NCBI GenBank assembly: GCA_947034895.1
Contig: OX344765.1
Span: 42,413,001 to 42,477,000 of the forward strand
Direction of reading: 5' to 3'
Length of the DNA: 64,000 nucleotides
Source: Rhytidiadelphus loreus
Taxonomy: Eukaryota; Streptophyta; Bryopsida; Hypnales; Hylocomiaceae
Each line of letters opens with the position of its first letter. Position 1 is the first letter of the stretch. Positions 35,473-50,100 of this stretch are shown here, one piece after another. The notes beneath the pieces are model-generated. The model was not told the DNA's origin and did not search any database. It was given only the letters and a program-made list of their open reading frames with translations. The translations under genes were made by a program, and so were the position numbers.

Positions 35473-36037
35473 CTCGGGGGGGTCATTTAGAGTGTCCATT
35501 AGAAACCACGTGCGAACAAAACTTTGAACCCCCTATATACCTTTTGAATTTTAAATAAAAAAAAATAAAAAAAAATATGAATAGATTTTCCTACTTTGAA
35601 AGTTTATGTTTTGAATTATTGATATTTTTATTTGTTAATAATTATTAGTTACATATTTTTGAAGTAAAAAGATACACTGTAGAACTGAAAAATAACTTTC
35701 ACACCCCTATATTATATAAGAAAAAATTGTCTAAAAAATGAACAAAAAATTCCTAAAAATAATCCATTATTGAAAGCTCATTTTGAGTTGAATATTGACT
35801 CAATGGTCATCTAAATGTGTCCTCTATAATTATTTGAGTTGAAAAACATGCCATTTTAGTTCATTTTCAACCTCTTCTAGAAATCATTTCATATTTTATT
35901 TGAGTTGGAAATTTTGGCAATAGAAAGCTATAGTCATTATTAAACAATGTTCAAAATTTTAGGTTGAAATTATAGTTTATTAGAAACCACTTGTTCGCAC
36001 GTAGTTTGTTATAGTAGAACTAAGTGCACCCCCTGAG
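35473..36037. mobile_element. Mutator-type MITE, copy 1, 8-bp target duplication
   Basis: The 565-bp element begins CTCGGGGGGGTCATTTAG and ends with the complement of CTCAGGGGGTGCAC. It is bounded by the direct repeat GGCCCACT (35465-35472 and 36038-36045). The interior is homologous over its whole length to 42735-43316, sharing GTTTATGTTTTGAATTATTG, AAAAGATACACTGTA and AACATGCCATTTTAGTTCA. No transposase. An 8-9 bp duplication is the Mutator (MULE) signature. Confidence 0.78.
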
Positions 36038-39092
<3,055 letters not shown>

Positions 39093-39383
39093 ACATTAGA
39101 TGAGATTTGAGGGCAAGGGAGGGCCGTTTTAGGCATGTTCCCTACCTTGTGAACTAGTCAAAATATTAAAAAATATATTATTTTTTAATCATAAAAATAT
39201 TAAATTATTTAAAAATTATTTGAAAATTATTTAAAAATTATTGATTAATTAATTAATATTATCTAACATGGCATGGTCATGGCCATGTCAAATTGCTAAT
39301 TTGGCAAAGTTTCCATTGTTTCTAGCTATTTCGAAACTCTCGGGAACTTTTAGTCTTGTTTTGGTTCCAAAACTCATCTAATG
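39093..39383. mobile_element. CATTAGATGAG-ended MITE copy
   Basis: The left end is CATTAGATGAGATTTGAGGG and the right is the complement of CATTAGATGAGTTTTGGAAC. The A/T-only central block (about 39160-39260) and GGCATGGTCATGGCCATG palindrome match the layout of the other copies. 291 bp. Confidence 0.65.
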
Positions 39384-40559
39384 ATGTGGTCAACGTGCCT
39401 CAAAGAGTCAAAGGGTGTCTAAATTTCATTGACTCTATCATAATAAACCAAAAACTTATCCAACGATAACTTTGAGTAGAAGCTTTTATATTGGCATCCA
39501 AGGTTGTATATAAAGAGGGGAGAGTTGTTAAATATTAGTAAGGGAATACAACCTTCATTCTTATTCTCAATAGTTTGTTGTGTCTTTAACATTTAGTCCT
39601 TAGTTTGCCTTGGATAGTTACTTGTTTAGACTTCAACATGTTGAACTAAAGAATTTTTAGACAATCATTAGACCCATAGCCTCAACTAGAGCTAAGCTTG
39701 AAATTTCTTTATCACAATTATCAAAGCAATCACTCTAACTTTTGGATCTTTTGACACCACAAGTTCACCTTTGAGAATAAGGTGGATCCTTTGAATAATG
39801 GAAAAAACCTTTTCTGGACCAACTTTGGCTTGGAAATCTTCAAAACAATGCTCAAGCCTTCGTAATTTTGTTGTAATATGGAAGTGTAGAACTTAGAGGT
39901 CAAGAAGTGTTTTTTGAAGGATGTTTTAAAGGATCTAACAAGGAGTATTAGTTTTGTATGGTTCGTCAATAGAAAGAAGCACAAATAATCATTTTTGTTA
40001 AAAGACCTTGTCCACCCTTTGCCTAGGATTGAACATGGTGTATATGTAGCACTATTGACAAATTCTTGAGTTTTTAGAAATGGAAAAAATCTAAAGCTCT
40101 TTTTAGTAGTTGTCGCTAAATAAGGGGATAATGTCACGGACATACACCTTTAAAACTTCTAAAAATAGTAGAAAATTCTTTGTAAAAGAACTTACAAATA
40201 ATACAAAGCTTCTTGAAAAGTTTTTTAGATAGTTGTATATAGGAAGTCCAAATTAATAGTTTCAACAATATATCTCTTAAACTTCTAGCTTCTTCCTCTT
40301 ACTACACTCTTGTTCGCTTTCTTGAAATATAAGATTTGATCTTGTCTTGAAGAACATTAATTGGTCTTATGTCCATTGTGTTTGTAACATTTGTAGCAGA
40401 TAGGAAAATATCTATAATGCTAACTAGTACTTGGTTATATTGGAGAGAGACCTTAGGTAGTTGGATATTTGGAATGCATGAGATCTTTTAGATTTCTAGA
40501 CAAATGAATCTAAAAGGTCTCTACTAACTAGCTTTAATAAAATGACCATGATATAGAAA

Positions 40560-41900
40560 GGACACTAAAGTGGCAAGAGCAAAAAAGAAGGTAAGAGAAT
40601 TTTGGGAAGAAGATCTAAGGGTATTTTGACTATGCCTTCATCATTTGTCATTGAAGACTCCAAATTATTGTGCTATAGCTAAGATAAACAAGGTAAATAA
40701 AATACCATGCCTTGTAGAGATGATTGTTCATGAGGCACCTATTTATTAGTATCTTCTCTCCTTTAAGTCAAAATCCAAAGATACCACTATAATGGTTGGA
40801 GCTTGTTAGACTAGTATTTTTGTTGATTTGATGAATTCGTCTATTATGCCTTCAAATTGGAAGAAATCCTTTCCCATTATAAACTAGTGGAAATTAACAG
40901 TTTGTATTGCCTCACCTCACTTGATGCCTATTAGATCTACAAGGTCTTGGTTGTTGAAGTTGAATTGATTTAATTGTTGCCATGGAGTTCATCGAGTTGT
41001 CGTGGCTAGACTGTGAAGTTGCTAAGATCTTTGACCCATTTTAAGTTGCGCAGTTCTAATACCTATGTGTACATTTTTGTCAAATACTATATCTAACTTG
41101 AAGCAATCATGAGACAAATGTGAGGTTTCCAAACATTTTTTGCAACAAACATCACCATGTTTGTATTGTAACATAATCACTACTGTTTTCCATCCATCCC
41201 TTGAATATATATGCTTTCCACCAAGCTCTTTTCAATGTCAAGCACCACATAGTAGCAATGGTTGTATGTAGTAGGCTTAAGTATGTTATAGTCAAGTATA
41301 TGATGTAAGTATCTAGCTACCTATATCCACCAGTATGGAGATATACTTTAGAGGGATAAACTTCTATGCTACCCAACATCAAAGTATAACTTCTATAAGT
41401 TTGTATGGATTGAAATCAAAGATCTAGTATTAGTATACTACAAAACAAGAACAAAATCTATGGATGTTTTGGTTAAAGGTTCTAGAGGCGACTAGGCGGC
41501 TATCAAGTTTAACATAGTGAAAATTAAAGCTTTCTAGTAGTAGGCTTGTGCAAGACAAATCGATTGAGGATGATTTTCTTGTTTAGGTCAACCAACTATT
41601 TAGCTATGACTTCGTTCCCAATATCTCCTTTAAAGAAGAAAACAACATGAAGGTTTTCTTTAAAATGAACAATTTGTTGTTGTAGATCAACATTGTTTCA
41701 TTGAGATAGTTGATACCACTACAAGATTCTTAACCAAAAGACCACAAACATCCGTCATGTTGCTATGCAACAACACCTCACTAGATTCAAAAGCAAAAAG
41801 GTAGGAATGGACTTTTATTGAATTTTGATGCATTGTTGGGTCTCAACTACAAACTCTGATTCTTCTCTACATCCCATATAGCATCTATGAAGCCCATTGA
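40560..41900 (-). pseudogene. Degenerate LINE ORF1-like sequence with CCHC zinc knuckle
   Basis: On the minus strand, the complement of 41103-41144 encodes a perfect CX2CX4HX4C knuckle (CKKCLETSHLSHDC). It is preceded by WKTVVIMLQYKHGDVC, the usual strand-plus-knuckle arrangement at the end of the DUF4283 gag-like ORF1 of plant LINEs. Flanking translation is open only in pieces (FKLDIVFDKNVHIGIRTAQL downstream, FKENLHVVFFFKGDIGNEVI upstream) and has many stops. No reverse transcriptase could be traced. Boundaries are approximate. Confidence 0.4.
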
Positions 41901-42239
41901 TCCATTGGAATGCATCCACCTATGTTTTCTTTCTATCGAGGCTACCATTAGAAAAAAATTTAGGGCCTTTATAAGGCCGTCAAATTCTAGACCAACACCC
42001 CAAAATTTCCAACTAATTTTTTAATTGAAACATTAAAAATTGAAACTTCACGTGGCACCTCATATTGTCGTAGGTCACCTCATATTGTCATATTAGACTT
42101 TTATTTTTTAAACATAATTTTTTTAAATTTGGATTGCTAGTACAACTCTGATAGTCTTGTAGTCTGTAGTGGTCTAATTTTTTTTCTAATGTATTACTCA
42201 GAGTCTAACCAAATCTGACCCCTAAACCAAAACTCCAAT

Positions 42240-42479
42240 ACCATCTAGGCCAAATTCGAGAAACTTTGGCTTCTTTCACTTATCCTTGCTTCCCGCAAGG
42301 GCATGCAAATTTTCTAAAATAGAGGTGCCCCCTCTACTCTTTCACTTAGTTTTCTTTTCTACTCCTTTTCTTTTGTTGCTTGTAATCTCTTCATGAATGC
42401 TCCAGCCTATTGGCTTGGCCACATTGTACTTGGGTTTTTTTCTTAATGCAGTAGGTTTTCCATTTGTTTAAAAAAAAAT
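42240..42479 (+). repeat. Probable LINE 3' end fragment
   Basis: G+C-mixed, pyrimidine-rich sequence (CTTTTCTACTCCTTTTCTTT, TTGGCTTGGCCACATTGTAC) runs into GCAGTAGGTTTTCCATTTG and a terminal A9 run. This resembles the 3' UTR and tail of a plant LINE, as at 13740-13917. It lies opposite to the minus-strand ORF1 relic next to it, so it is a separate insertion. Confidence 0.35.
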
Positions 42480-42734
42480 TGACCCCTATGTCTTTGGTTA
42501 GAGTCTTTGGAATCAATTCTTGCTCTCCACGCTTGGATACAATGTAATTCTAGAAATTTCTCTATCCAACAATATCTCTCATCCATTGAATCATCTAAGT
42601 TATACAATGTCATCACTTGAGTCTTAAAAATCAAACTACTAATGTAATTTAAGTAGTGTTACGGTGAAACTTTATTTGAGCTTCCGTTGTGTTAAATTGA
42701 GTAGACAAAAATGGTCGCAAAAAACACCAAAAGC

Positions 42735-43316
42735 CCGGGGAGGACACTCCCTATGTTTTAGCAAACTACGTGCGGCGGAAAAAGTAAAACAAGTAATACA
42801 CCTTAAAATTTAATTTCTTTTTCAAAAAAAAAATTATGGATAGATTTTACTACTTTATAAGTTTATGTTTTGAATTATTGGTATTTTTTTGTGCTAATAG
42901 TAATTAGTTATAAATTTTTGAAGAAAAAAGATACACTGTAAAGCTGAAAATAACTTTCACACCTCTATATTATATAAGAAAAAAAATTTGAAAAATGAAA
43001 AAAAAATTATATAGAATAGCTTTCTATTTAAAGTTTATTTTGGTTGAATATTGATGCAATAGTCATCTTCATGTGAGCTCTATAAATATTTTAGTTGGAG
43101 AACATGCCATTTTAGTTCATTTTTCAACCCTTTCTAGACAATATATCTTATGTTATTTGGAATTGAATTTTTTGTCAATAGAAACCTTTAGTCATTGTTA
43201 AACAAAGCTCAAAATTTTAGAATGAAATTATAGTTTATTCAAGGTGAATTACATGAATTACTTTTTCCACCGCCGCACGTAGGTACCCCAAATGTAGTGA
43301 GAGTGTCCTCCCCTAG
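42735..43316. mobile_element. Mutator-type MITE, copy 2, 9-bp target duplication
   Basis: 582 bp. The left end is CCGGGGAGGACACTCCC and the right end is the complement of CTAGGGGAGGACACTC. Inverted similarity extends about 70 bases inward (ACGTGCGGCGG...GAAAAAGTAA). The perfect 9-bp direct repeat ACCAAAAGC flanks it (42726-42734 and 43317-43325). The interior matches copy 1 at 35473-36037. Non-autonomous; the transposase source is not in this window. Confidence 0.88.
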
Positions 43317-43486
43317 ACCAAAAGCACCCTCAAAAGATGCACAATCCAATGACAACAGAATGCAAGTCTCACTATGGGGAGGCGATATTTCGATCTAGAT
43401 AGTGTTTTTCATTCTTTACACATTTTTTCCATGTTTGCTCCTACTATCTCGCAATCCATTGTCAAATGTGTGACTTTTACTAATAC

Positions 43487-43650
43487 TTTAACACCTCAAT
43501 TTGTTTTTTTTATTTCTTACACATTTTTGCTTACCACCTTGTAGAGATACATTGTTTCATAAAATTTGGTCATTAAGGAAGGTTTTCCATTAAAGATTCA
43601 AGTATCGATTTGGATGAATGAGAAGTTACTTGCACAAACATCAAGAAAGT
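43487..43650. repeat. Dispersed repeat fragment related to 32856-33080
   Basis: It starts CTTTAACACCTCAATTTG and shares TTGGTCATTAAGGAAGG and TTGGATGAATGAGAAGTTAC with the other copy. Its right end is replaced by the following MITE. Confidence 0.45.
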
Positions 43651-43651
43651 A

Positions 43652-43855
43652 CCCCCCTTTGTTTCAATATTGTTTCAAACTGTTCACAATAGAGTATTGA
43701 AAGTATACTGTGTCAAAACTCCAAATAGTATGCAACATTATTGTTGCAATGGGGGGATTTCATTTGCACCTAAACTATATTGTTGCAGTACTGCAACAAT
43801 ATACTTTCAATACTCTATTGTAAACAATTTGAAACAATACTGAAACAATGGGGGG
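43652..43855. mobile_element. MITE-like element with ~55-bp inverted ends
   Basis: The left arm begins CCCCCCTTTGTTTCAATATT and continues through CAATAGAGTATTGAAAGTAT. The right arm is its near-perfect complement, ending ACTGAAACAATGGGGGG. Total 204 bp. The centre holds smaller palindromes (TTGTTGCAATGG, TTGTTGCAGTACTGCAACAA). Non-coding. Confidence 0.72.
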
Positions 43856-44604
43856 CTTTTTCCCAATGAAATGCACATTCGTCTTCGTGAAATTTTTCCA
43901 CAAAATGCACATCATCCAACTGTTCATTGTTCACAAAATGAACATTGGACTAATCAGAATGCATAAAGTCGCACATTACTATAGCATCCGATCATCATAA
44001 TTGTGGAATGTGGAAGATCAATCCCTCACCATAATATTGTATAACCACGGAAGGGAAGGTATAATGCTTAGTTAGATACCTGGAAGGGACTTATCAATTA
44101 ATTCAAGGACACGGATTGACCGAGGAGCCATGAGCAAGACAATTTCATTTAATGAAGGGGTCCCGTTTTCAAGGATGCAAAAGGGACTCCTGTCGCATTG
44201 GGAAACAACGTGATGATTCGTGAGCGAGTGGCTCCGATGACTTGTCCAACAAGCCCCAACTTGAATTAAAACTCTTTTTTCACGGCACTCGAAATACCAC
44301 CAAGGCAGAGCTACTTCGCTACTTCGCTACTCTTGTCCCCCTGGACGGACCTACCGGCACTCTACGAATTCTTTTTGAGTCACTGAGTTCCACTGAGCAA
44401 CCTCCACCGGCCACGTTGCGGCCCCACCTTTTGGGCCCAGGTTTGGATCATAAAGAATTGTGGGCGCCGGCCCACCACAGACAGAGACTCCGACGGACTC
44501 GAATTTCGACGAATGCCGAGCCGACATATGGGTCCAATCGGTAACACTGTTGCCACGCCCCACCTCTATCTGCAGAGTCGAGAAGGTGCAGAACGAAATT
44601 CGTG
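43856..44604 (+). other. Upstream region of HMA gene 4
   Basis: Composition changes from AT-rich to balanced at about 44100, consistent with a promoter. No gene was identified and short ORFs here resemble nothing known. Confidence 0.35.
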
Positions 44605-44610
44605 TATAAA
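44605..44610 (+). promoter_or_regulatory. TATA box of HMA gene 4
   Basis: TATAAA in the context CGTGTATAAATCCC. It predicts transcription start near 44635 and an unusually long leader of about 555 nt. Confidence 0.6.
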
Positions 44611-44634
44611 TCCCACTTCGGTGCAGCACTCGAG

Positions 44635-45189
44635 ATCATTCCAACCTGGCGCAACTTACGCAACCCATCATAAGTTATCCAGTGCAGGTCTTCTTCGATC
44701 AGTCATGTGATCAGGCTTCCTTGATCAGGTTCCATTCGATTGTTGTCTAGCTTTTTTCCAGTAGGCGATCAGTTTCAGTTTGTTCCAGAGAGCTTTGAAT
44801 TCGGACTTCTTCTACGTACTCGTCGTGTCTAGATTGTAGTCCACGAGTTTCAATCCGCGTTGTCTAGATTTTCTTGTCGATCTATCCCCACCCCAAGCTG
44901 TCATTGTCTAGATTCTCGTCGTGGTTCCAGTAGATAGTTATCTAGCATTCTTGCAGACGTCGATCAGTTTCAGTTTGTTTTAGATCGAGAGTTTTGAATT
45001 CGGACTTCCTGTACCCGTTGTGTCTATATTTGCTGTAGTATATCAGTTTCAACCGGCGTTGTCTAGATACTAGTCGATCTATCCGCACCCCACGCTGTCA
45101 TTGTCTAGATTCCAGTCGTGGCTGCAGTCGATAAGTTTCGTTCCGGTTCCAAAGAGCTTTGATTCCTAGCTTGGGAAGCATAGCACCCA
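44635..45189 (+). promoter_or_regulatory. Long, internally duplicated leader of HMA gene 4 with one start-stop uORF
   Basis: Two copies of a roughly 170-bp unit start at 44766 and 44961 (CGATCAGTTTCAGTTTGTT). Both run through GAATTCGGACTTC, GTTGTCTAGAT and CACGCTGTCATTGTCTAGAT-like blocks. A third, truncated copy starts near 45129 (CGATAAGTTTCGTTCCGG). The only ATG before the main start is 44705-44707, followed at once by TGA, a start-stop uORF. The leader is rich in TCTAGAT motifs. An intron inside it cannot be excluded. Confidence 0.6.
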
Positions 45190-45846
45190 ATGAATCGACT
45201 CATCGACAGATTGCTTTACGGTCGTTCTCGCCACTTGCCTTTCTACCCAGGTGGTGGTGGTGGCTACGGCATGGGCCGGGCTCCGGTCCTTGAGCTTCTG
45301 GTGCCCATGTGCTGCACGAAGTGCGAGGAGAAGGTGTACGAGGAGATGATGGAGCTTCGAGGCGTGCAAGGCGTCATGGTCGACCGGGAAGCGGCGCGAG
45401 TCATAGTGCACGGGTTCGTGGACCCTCACAAGGCGCTCCGGAGGGCGAAGCGAGTGAAGCGGGACTCGCAGATCTGGACCACTGGGGCGCCGTATGGACG
45501 TGACTTCTTCTCGTCGCCCAAGTATCGTCGAAGCTCGTACGTGTCGCCGTCGAATTACCGCTCCTCGGCACTGGAGTATCGACCTTCGGTGTATGAGCCC
45601 TCTGTTTACAGAACTTCGTACAACAGATATACACCGTCGTATGGACTAGACGCTTATACGCCTCAGTATGGACGAGAGGCTTATGCGCCTCAGTATGGAC
45701 GAGAGTTGTATGCGCCTTCGTATGGGCGAGCGGCATATGGGCCTTCATATGGTATGCATCAGGAGTGGCCGATGTATGACGACATGTACAGCGATGTGGT
45801 TACTAATCCTTATTATGTGAAACATGTTGACTCAGAGTACTACTAG
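45190..45846 (+). CDS. HMA-domain protein with Tyr-rich 9-residue repeats (HMA gene 4), intronless
   Basis: 218 residues, one exon. A Gly-rich N-terminus (GGGGGYGMG at 21-29) precedes the HMA domain (about 32-96): VLELLVPM strand, metal loop Cys41, Cys42 and Cys45 (MCCTKC), helix, GVQGVMVD, ARVIVHGFVDP. The basic helix RRAKRVKRD (84-92) follows. The tail has EYRPSVYEPSVYRTSY and four 9-residue units of the form YxPxYGRxx starting at residues 156, 165, 174 and 183 (27-bp DNA repeats, about 45655-45762). It ends VVTNPYYVKHVDSEYY, shared with HMA gene 3. YDDMYS (196-201) also occurs in HMA gene 1. No signal peptide and no CaaX box. The fold predicts soft-metal binding, probably in the cytosol or nucleus. 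The repeat tail looks disordered and could self-associate. Size and tail are close to HMA gene 3, pointing to duplication. Confidence 0.9.
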   Translation: MNRLIDRLLYGRSRHLPFYPGGGGGYGMGRAPVLELLVPMCCTKCEEKVYEEMMELRGVQGVMVDREAARVIVHGFVDPHKALRRAKRVKRDSQIWTTGAPYGRDFFSSPKYRRSSYVSPSNYRSSALEYRPSVYEPSVYRTSYNRYTPSYGLDAYTPQYGREAYAPQYGRELYAPSYGRAAYGPSYGMHQEWPMYDDMYSDVVTNPYYVKHVDSEYY

Positions 45847-46032
45847 AATTCGGTCCAAGCCTTGACTTGGGTGTAGCATGGTACAGCATGTAGAGTATTC
45901 ACTTTCAGATAGGGAACGTTTTAGTTAATCCCCTTTCTACTACGTGTACAGGAGCTTACATATGACTGTACTGTACAATAGGATATGTCGACTTTTACAA
46001 ACTTGTCGCACTTGTACATTAGAAGATAAGAG

Positions 46033-46100
46033 TAGCTTACAAAAAGGTACTCTTACATGGTACTTTTACATTAGAAGGTGAGAGCCTTTTTGTAAGCTTA
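46033..46100 (+). promoter_or_regulatory. Stem-loop in the 3' flank of HMA gene 4
   Basis: TAGCTTACAAAAAGG (46033-46047) pairs with CCTTTTTGTAAGCTTA (46085-46100) about 190-250 bases after the stop codon. A short direct repeat TACATTAGAAG overlaps it. It could lie in the 3' UTR and affect stability or 3' processing; the role is unknown. Confidence 0.4.
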
Positions 46101-47912
46101 GAATTTCTTATGAAATTGAACACAAATTGTGATGTATTCATGTTCTTTTATTGCAGAGCTTAATTGAATTGCAGACTGATCTGAGGTGATGTCCAGGTCG
46201 ATGCTCTCTGGACGTGTGAATCTTCAGCATTTTAGTTTAATTTGAATGAGCAAGGATCGATGTGAATTTTAAGCGACAATCTGAGTGCAATTGATTTCAG
46301 GTTCGGGTGTTTCAGTCCAAACTACAAGGAGCAAATGAAACAGTGAAGGAATGAGTTTATAATATCTTTTGGAGTGAGAGTTGATGGCTCTTTTCACCGG
46401 TAACGAATAAGGCTGAAGTTGCACATGCCTTGAGATAGACCGACTTACAACACATCAGTGTGATTTCGAAATCTCTTGCATGGTACGGTAATCTGTAATC
46501 ACTAGTCCTGTTCAAATTTTTTCAATGATCAAGATATTATTTTGGGGGCCCATGTAGATGGGTTTTGAAAAGTGATCACGAACACTTGTTTGCCCAATTT
46601 CAACCTTAGCTGACTCGTGGTTCGGATTATCTCTACTAAATTAGTGTGCTTATTCTTGAGCGGTTCCGTCGCTACCAATTAGCTAGCGCATGAAAGTAAG
46701 TTATGGGACAAATGGCCATGTGCTTCTGAGTGTCCAAATAATATCAATTCTTCAATGGATATAATTCTTGAGAATGTAATTCTTCGGTTCTTCCCCTGTC
46801 GAGCTGTCATGTAATTTCAATTATTCTTTAAGCGTAATCTGGATCTTTATGCATGAAGAAATTATATTGTATACATCACAGAATTTCCATATCAAAAGTT
46901 AAAAATATGCAAGTGCGTAGTGGTTGCATGTTTAGTTTACTATTAACATATTGAAGCACGAATTACATAGTTCAGGATAATATCTTTGTGGTTTGTGGCA
47001 TATATTGTGTCCATATTACTGTATAGAAAGACATGAACATAACAGTTTGTAGCTATGTTGCCATGGTAACATAGGTAGCAATGGTATTTTTTCGATGTAG
47101 ACAGAAAAAAGGTAGTTTATTCCGTCACGAACACGGAGAAAGTAATTGATGAAATTTTCCAACTATGGTAGTCTGCTGTAATTCCGACCCTGTTCTTAAG
47201 ACCATCCCTAGCCCTAGCCAGGGTCTGAAATGGACATTAAGAGGTTGGAAAATGGATATGTTGTGAGCATTGAATGTTTTGTCAATGTTTTGTCAATGTT
47301 ATGAGAGCAGTTAAGCATTTGCCAAATGTTCCTTTATACTTTGCTAGTGGATGGAATAAGAGTGAAGGTGGATCCATTTCTGAAATGTTTACTTGAATTC
47401 AAAAAAGGTTTTCCCATACAACTTTGAATGCTAGTATCTTCCAATCTGTATGGTCAAACTTCATGAAATTTTTATCACATGATCTCATCCAAGTATAGTA
47501 CAAGATCCTACGGTTAGATTTTTTAATTTTAATTTTTTTTTCCTTGGATGAAGGCAGCCAAAATGGCAATTTCAAGTGATTTTTGTCAAAAAAAGAGGAC
47601 TTGGCCCTTTAGGAGTTAAGTTCAGTAAAGGTTGTATTTTGGAACTTTGTCTATTACTTTTTGCATGCCACAATGCCTATTTTTGGTGAAGCCATATCTT
47701 TTTTCAGACTCCACATGTGTGGGTTTTATAAGGCCTATGATCAAAAAATAGTTACCTATGTCAGAATTCTTTAGAAATCCATAAGTAATTCAAAAATGCT
47801 CCAATAAATATGAAACCACTTGGGTTAGATTCCACATCAATTTTTCTTCAAGTGAAAAATAAGGAAAAATAATTTCGTGAATCTAGGAACCATCGGAAAG
47901 GCCGACCAGCCC
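46101..47912. other. Spacer with repeat fragment
   Basis: No gene is visible. Bases about 47410-47620 repeat 4725-4960 (CAACTTTGAATGCTAGTATC; TGTATGGTCAAACTTCATGA) and end in a CTTTAGGAGTTAAG motif. Confidence 0.4.
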
Positions 47913-48723
47913 TTAACCCCTAAATGCCTAGGCGACCAAATATGGTTGATCTGAAATTTTAGGCTCATTTTGCAACGGGCAGTTTAATTCGTTTGACCGG
48001 TTTAAAAAAAAATTGGGCAGTTTTTAGGGTTAACTATTGAAAACTTTCATTTTTCACTAAAAAAGGTACATATTTGATTGTTGAGAGGTCTCCAAAGCCA
48101 TATATGTCCATTAGTGGAAGAGTAAAGCTTGCTAATTTTACTTCATTTTCCAACTTTGAGCAACTTCACTTCATTTGAGATCTAAAAACTTGTATTTATC
48201 TGTTTGCTTTGAAAATGATCCCAATGGAAAGATTAAAGTGTTTTCATGATTTTTCACCATTGAAAATCTAAACAAAAAAGTATTGATTTGGAGTTATTTG
48301 TGATTTATACTTATAAAAGAAAATTGTATCTCAACAATTGCAAGGTGGATTGTGTAATGAGTTTAATAGCTTTTCAAGTGATATTAAGTATTTTGAAACG
48401 GTATTTTAGTGTGCTAACACAATTTGTAGTTGTTCATGTCACCTCCAATCCCAAAAAGCTTTTATGTGCAAATTTCTGAAACATTGTGGAGAGGGACAAC
48501 ATATTAAAAATAGAAAATGTACATTTCTCTTATTATAATCTCACAACTCTTATGCAATTTTGCACTCAAAATCGATGTGCATACTAATAAGCAAGCTCTT
48601 TAAACATCCATATGGTTAGATTTTGAAAAAAAATCATTTTGCTTCAATAGAGATAACTATAAGCCCATGTTCTTTTTTCATGGGAAAAACACACTTAGAA
48701 AGGCTTAGGCACTTAGGAGTTAA
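47913..48723. mobile_element. Non-autonomous element, 811 bp, copy 2 of the 2244-3058 family
   Basis: The left end TTAACCCCTAAATGCCTAGG is inverted at the right as the complement of TTAACTCCTAAGTGCCTAAG. Full-length homology to 2244-3058 in the same order supports a mobile unit. No coding capacity. The target duplication is unclear. Confidence 0.62.
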
Positions 48724-48725
48724 AC

Positions 48726-49110
48726 AGGCGCTTTAAGAGCAGACTACCATAGTTTTACTCTCCTTCATTGAAACATACATTAAGGAAGAAGGTCCATAAT
48801 GCGCCCATCTAAGAGCTTAAACCTGATTGGGGGAAGTAAAATATTTTACTGAAATATTTTTTCAGTAAATTTTCCTTGAAAGACAAATGAAATTGGCATC
48901 TAATCCAAATCATTTCATATTTTTCGGAGCTTTTCAGAATTAGTTATGAATTTTTGAGGTTGAAATGGAATAGGACTCTAAAATCGTCCACCCCTTCAAA
49001 TGTACACTATTTGTACATTTCTAGTACAACAAAAAAGCAATACGTACAAACAGTGCACATTTGAGGAGGTTGGCAATTTTAGAGCTTGAGCACTTTTAGA
49101 ACCTCCTACT
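48726..49110. repeat. Inverted copy of the 3345-3627 repeat
   Basis: It includes the palindrome at 48974-49085 (CTCTAAAATCGTCCACC... complemented by GGCAATTTTAGAG) and the complement of TTAGATGCCAATT-type flank. It lies immediately after the 811-bp element. Confidence 0.55.
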
Positions 49111-50100
49111 CTAGTTGATTATTAGCAGAATCCTAATCTTGCTACCATTGGATGGTAGCATATTATAATATTTTTTACATGTAGAAAAATACAAGAGAAA
49201 AAAATAACAATTCAAAATATATTAATTTTTCTCTCAAATACATGAATTTTTAATAAATTCTTAAAATATGTTTCTCAAAGAAGATAAATAATCTAATCAA
49301 GTCACTTACCTAAAATGGTTACAAGATTTTTTTTTAAATGGATTAAGCACCAAGGATGGTTGCAATTCAAGCTATAATTCACTAGTTCTAAGACAACAAA
49401 CTCTTTGTGTACTTGTGAGCATTCAATGTACGCTCTTGCCTATAATGACAAAATTTTGTTTTTTAACCTTTTTTGAAATGTTTAGCTTTCGATAATTACA
49501 AAATCCAAAGGCCCAACATTTAAAGTTATCTACGCGAAAAGAGACCATTTAAATTTAAATTTTCCAAAATAAATAATCTTGAAGATATAAGATTTTGAAA
49601 CTTCTCATTTAATAATGACTGAACAATGACAAGATTATCTAGACCTTGAACTATGTTGACAAGATTCTATATTTGAAATTTTCTTTCCAGCCTACCTAAA
49701 GATTTTCACTCAAAACCACATCCTAAACTTAAAATCACCAAAATCACTTTTGTTAATGATAAATAATCAACTAAGTGAAAAAATTAATACATAAAAATTT
49801 ATTTATTCAAAATAGAAATAAATTGTCTTATGAGTTTAGTTCGACATATTCGTCAAATGAAAATTTGTATAGCTAAAATGTCTATCATCAACCTTCTTTT
49901 CTTTGTATTTTTTAATCTTTTAGTACATCAAGATAATGTACTAGTGCATTGGTCTTTTTCTAAATGCCTCATTTCAACTATTAAAAGTTTTATTTTTTCA
50001 AATGATATGGTCTTTCATATATATGAATATATTGTTTGCAAAATTGTAAGTCACAATTTAACCCCTAAATGCCCAAGCCAACTGTTTGTGATTGAGTTCA

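Noticed and set aside
39730..40143. 137-codon minus-strand ORF next to the LINE relic
   Set aside because: AT-rich, with no match to reverse transcriptase or other retroelement domains by eye.
44242..44544. 100-codon ORF upstream of HMA gene 4
   Set aside because: No recognisable domain, crosses the likely promoter, and is matched by an equally long open frame on the other strand.
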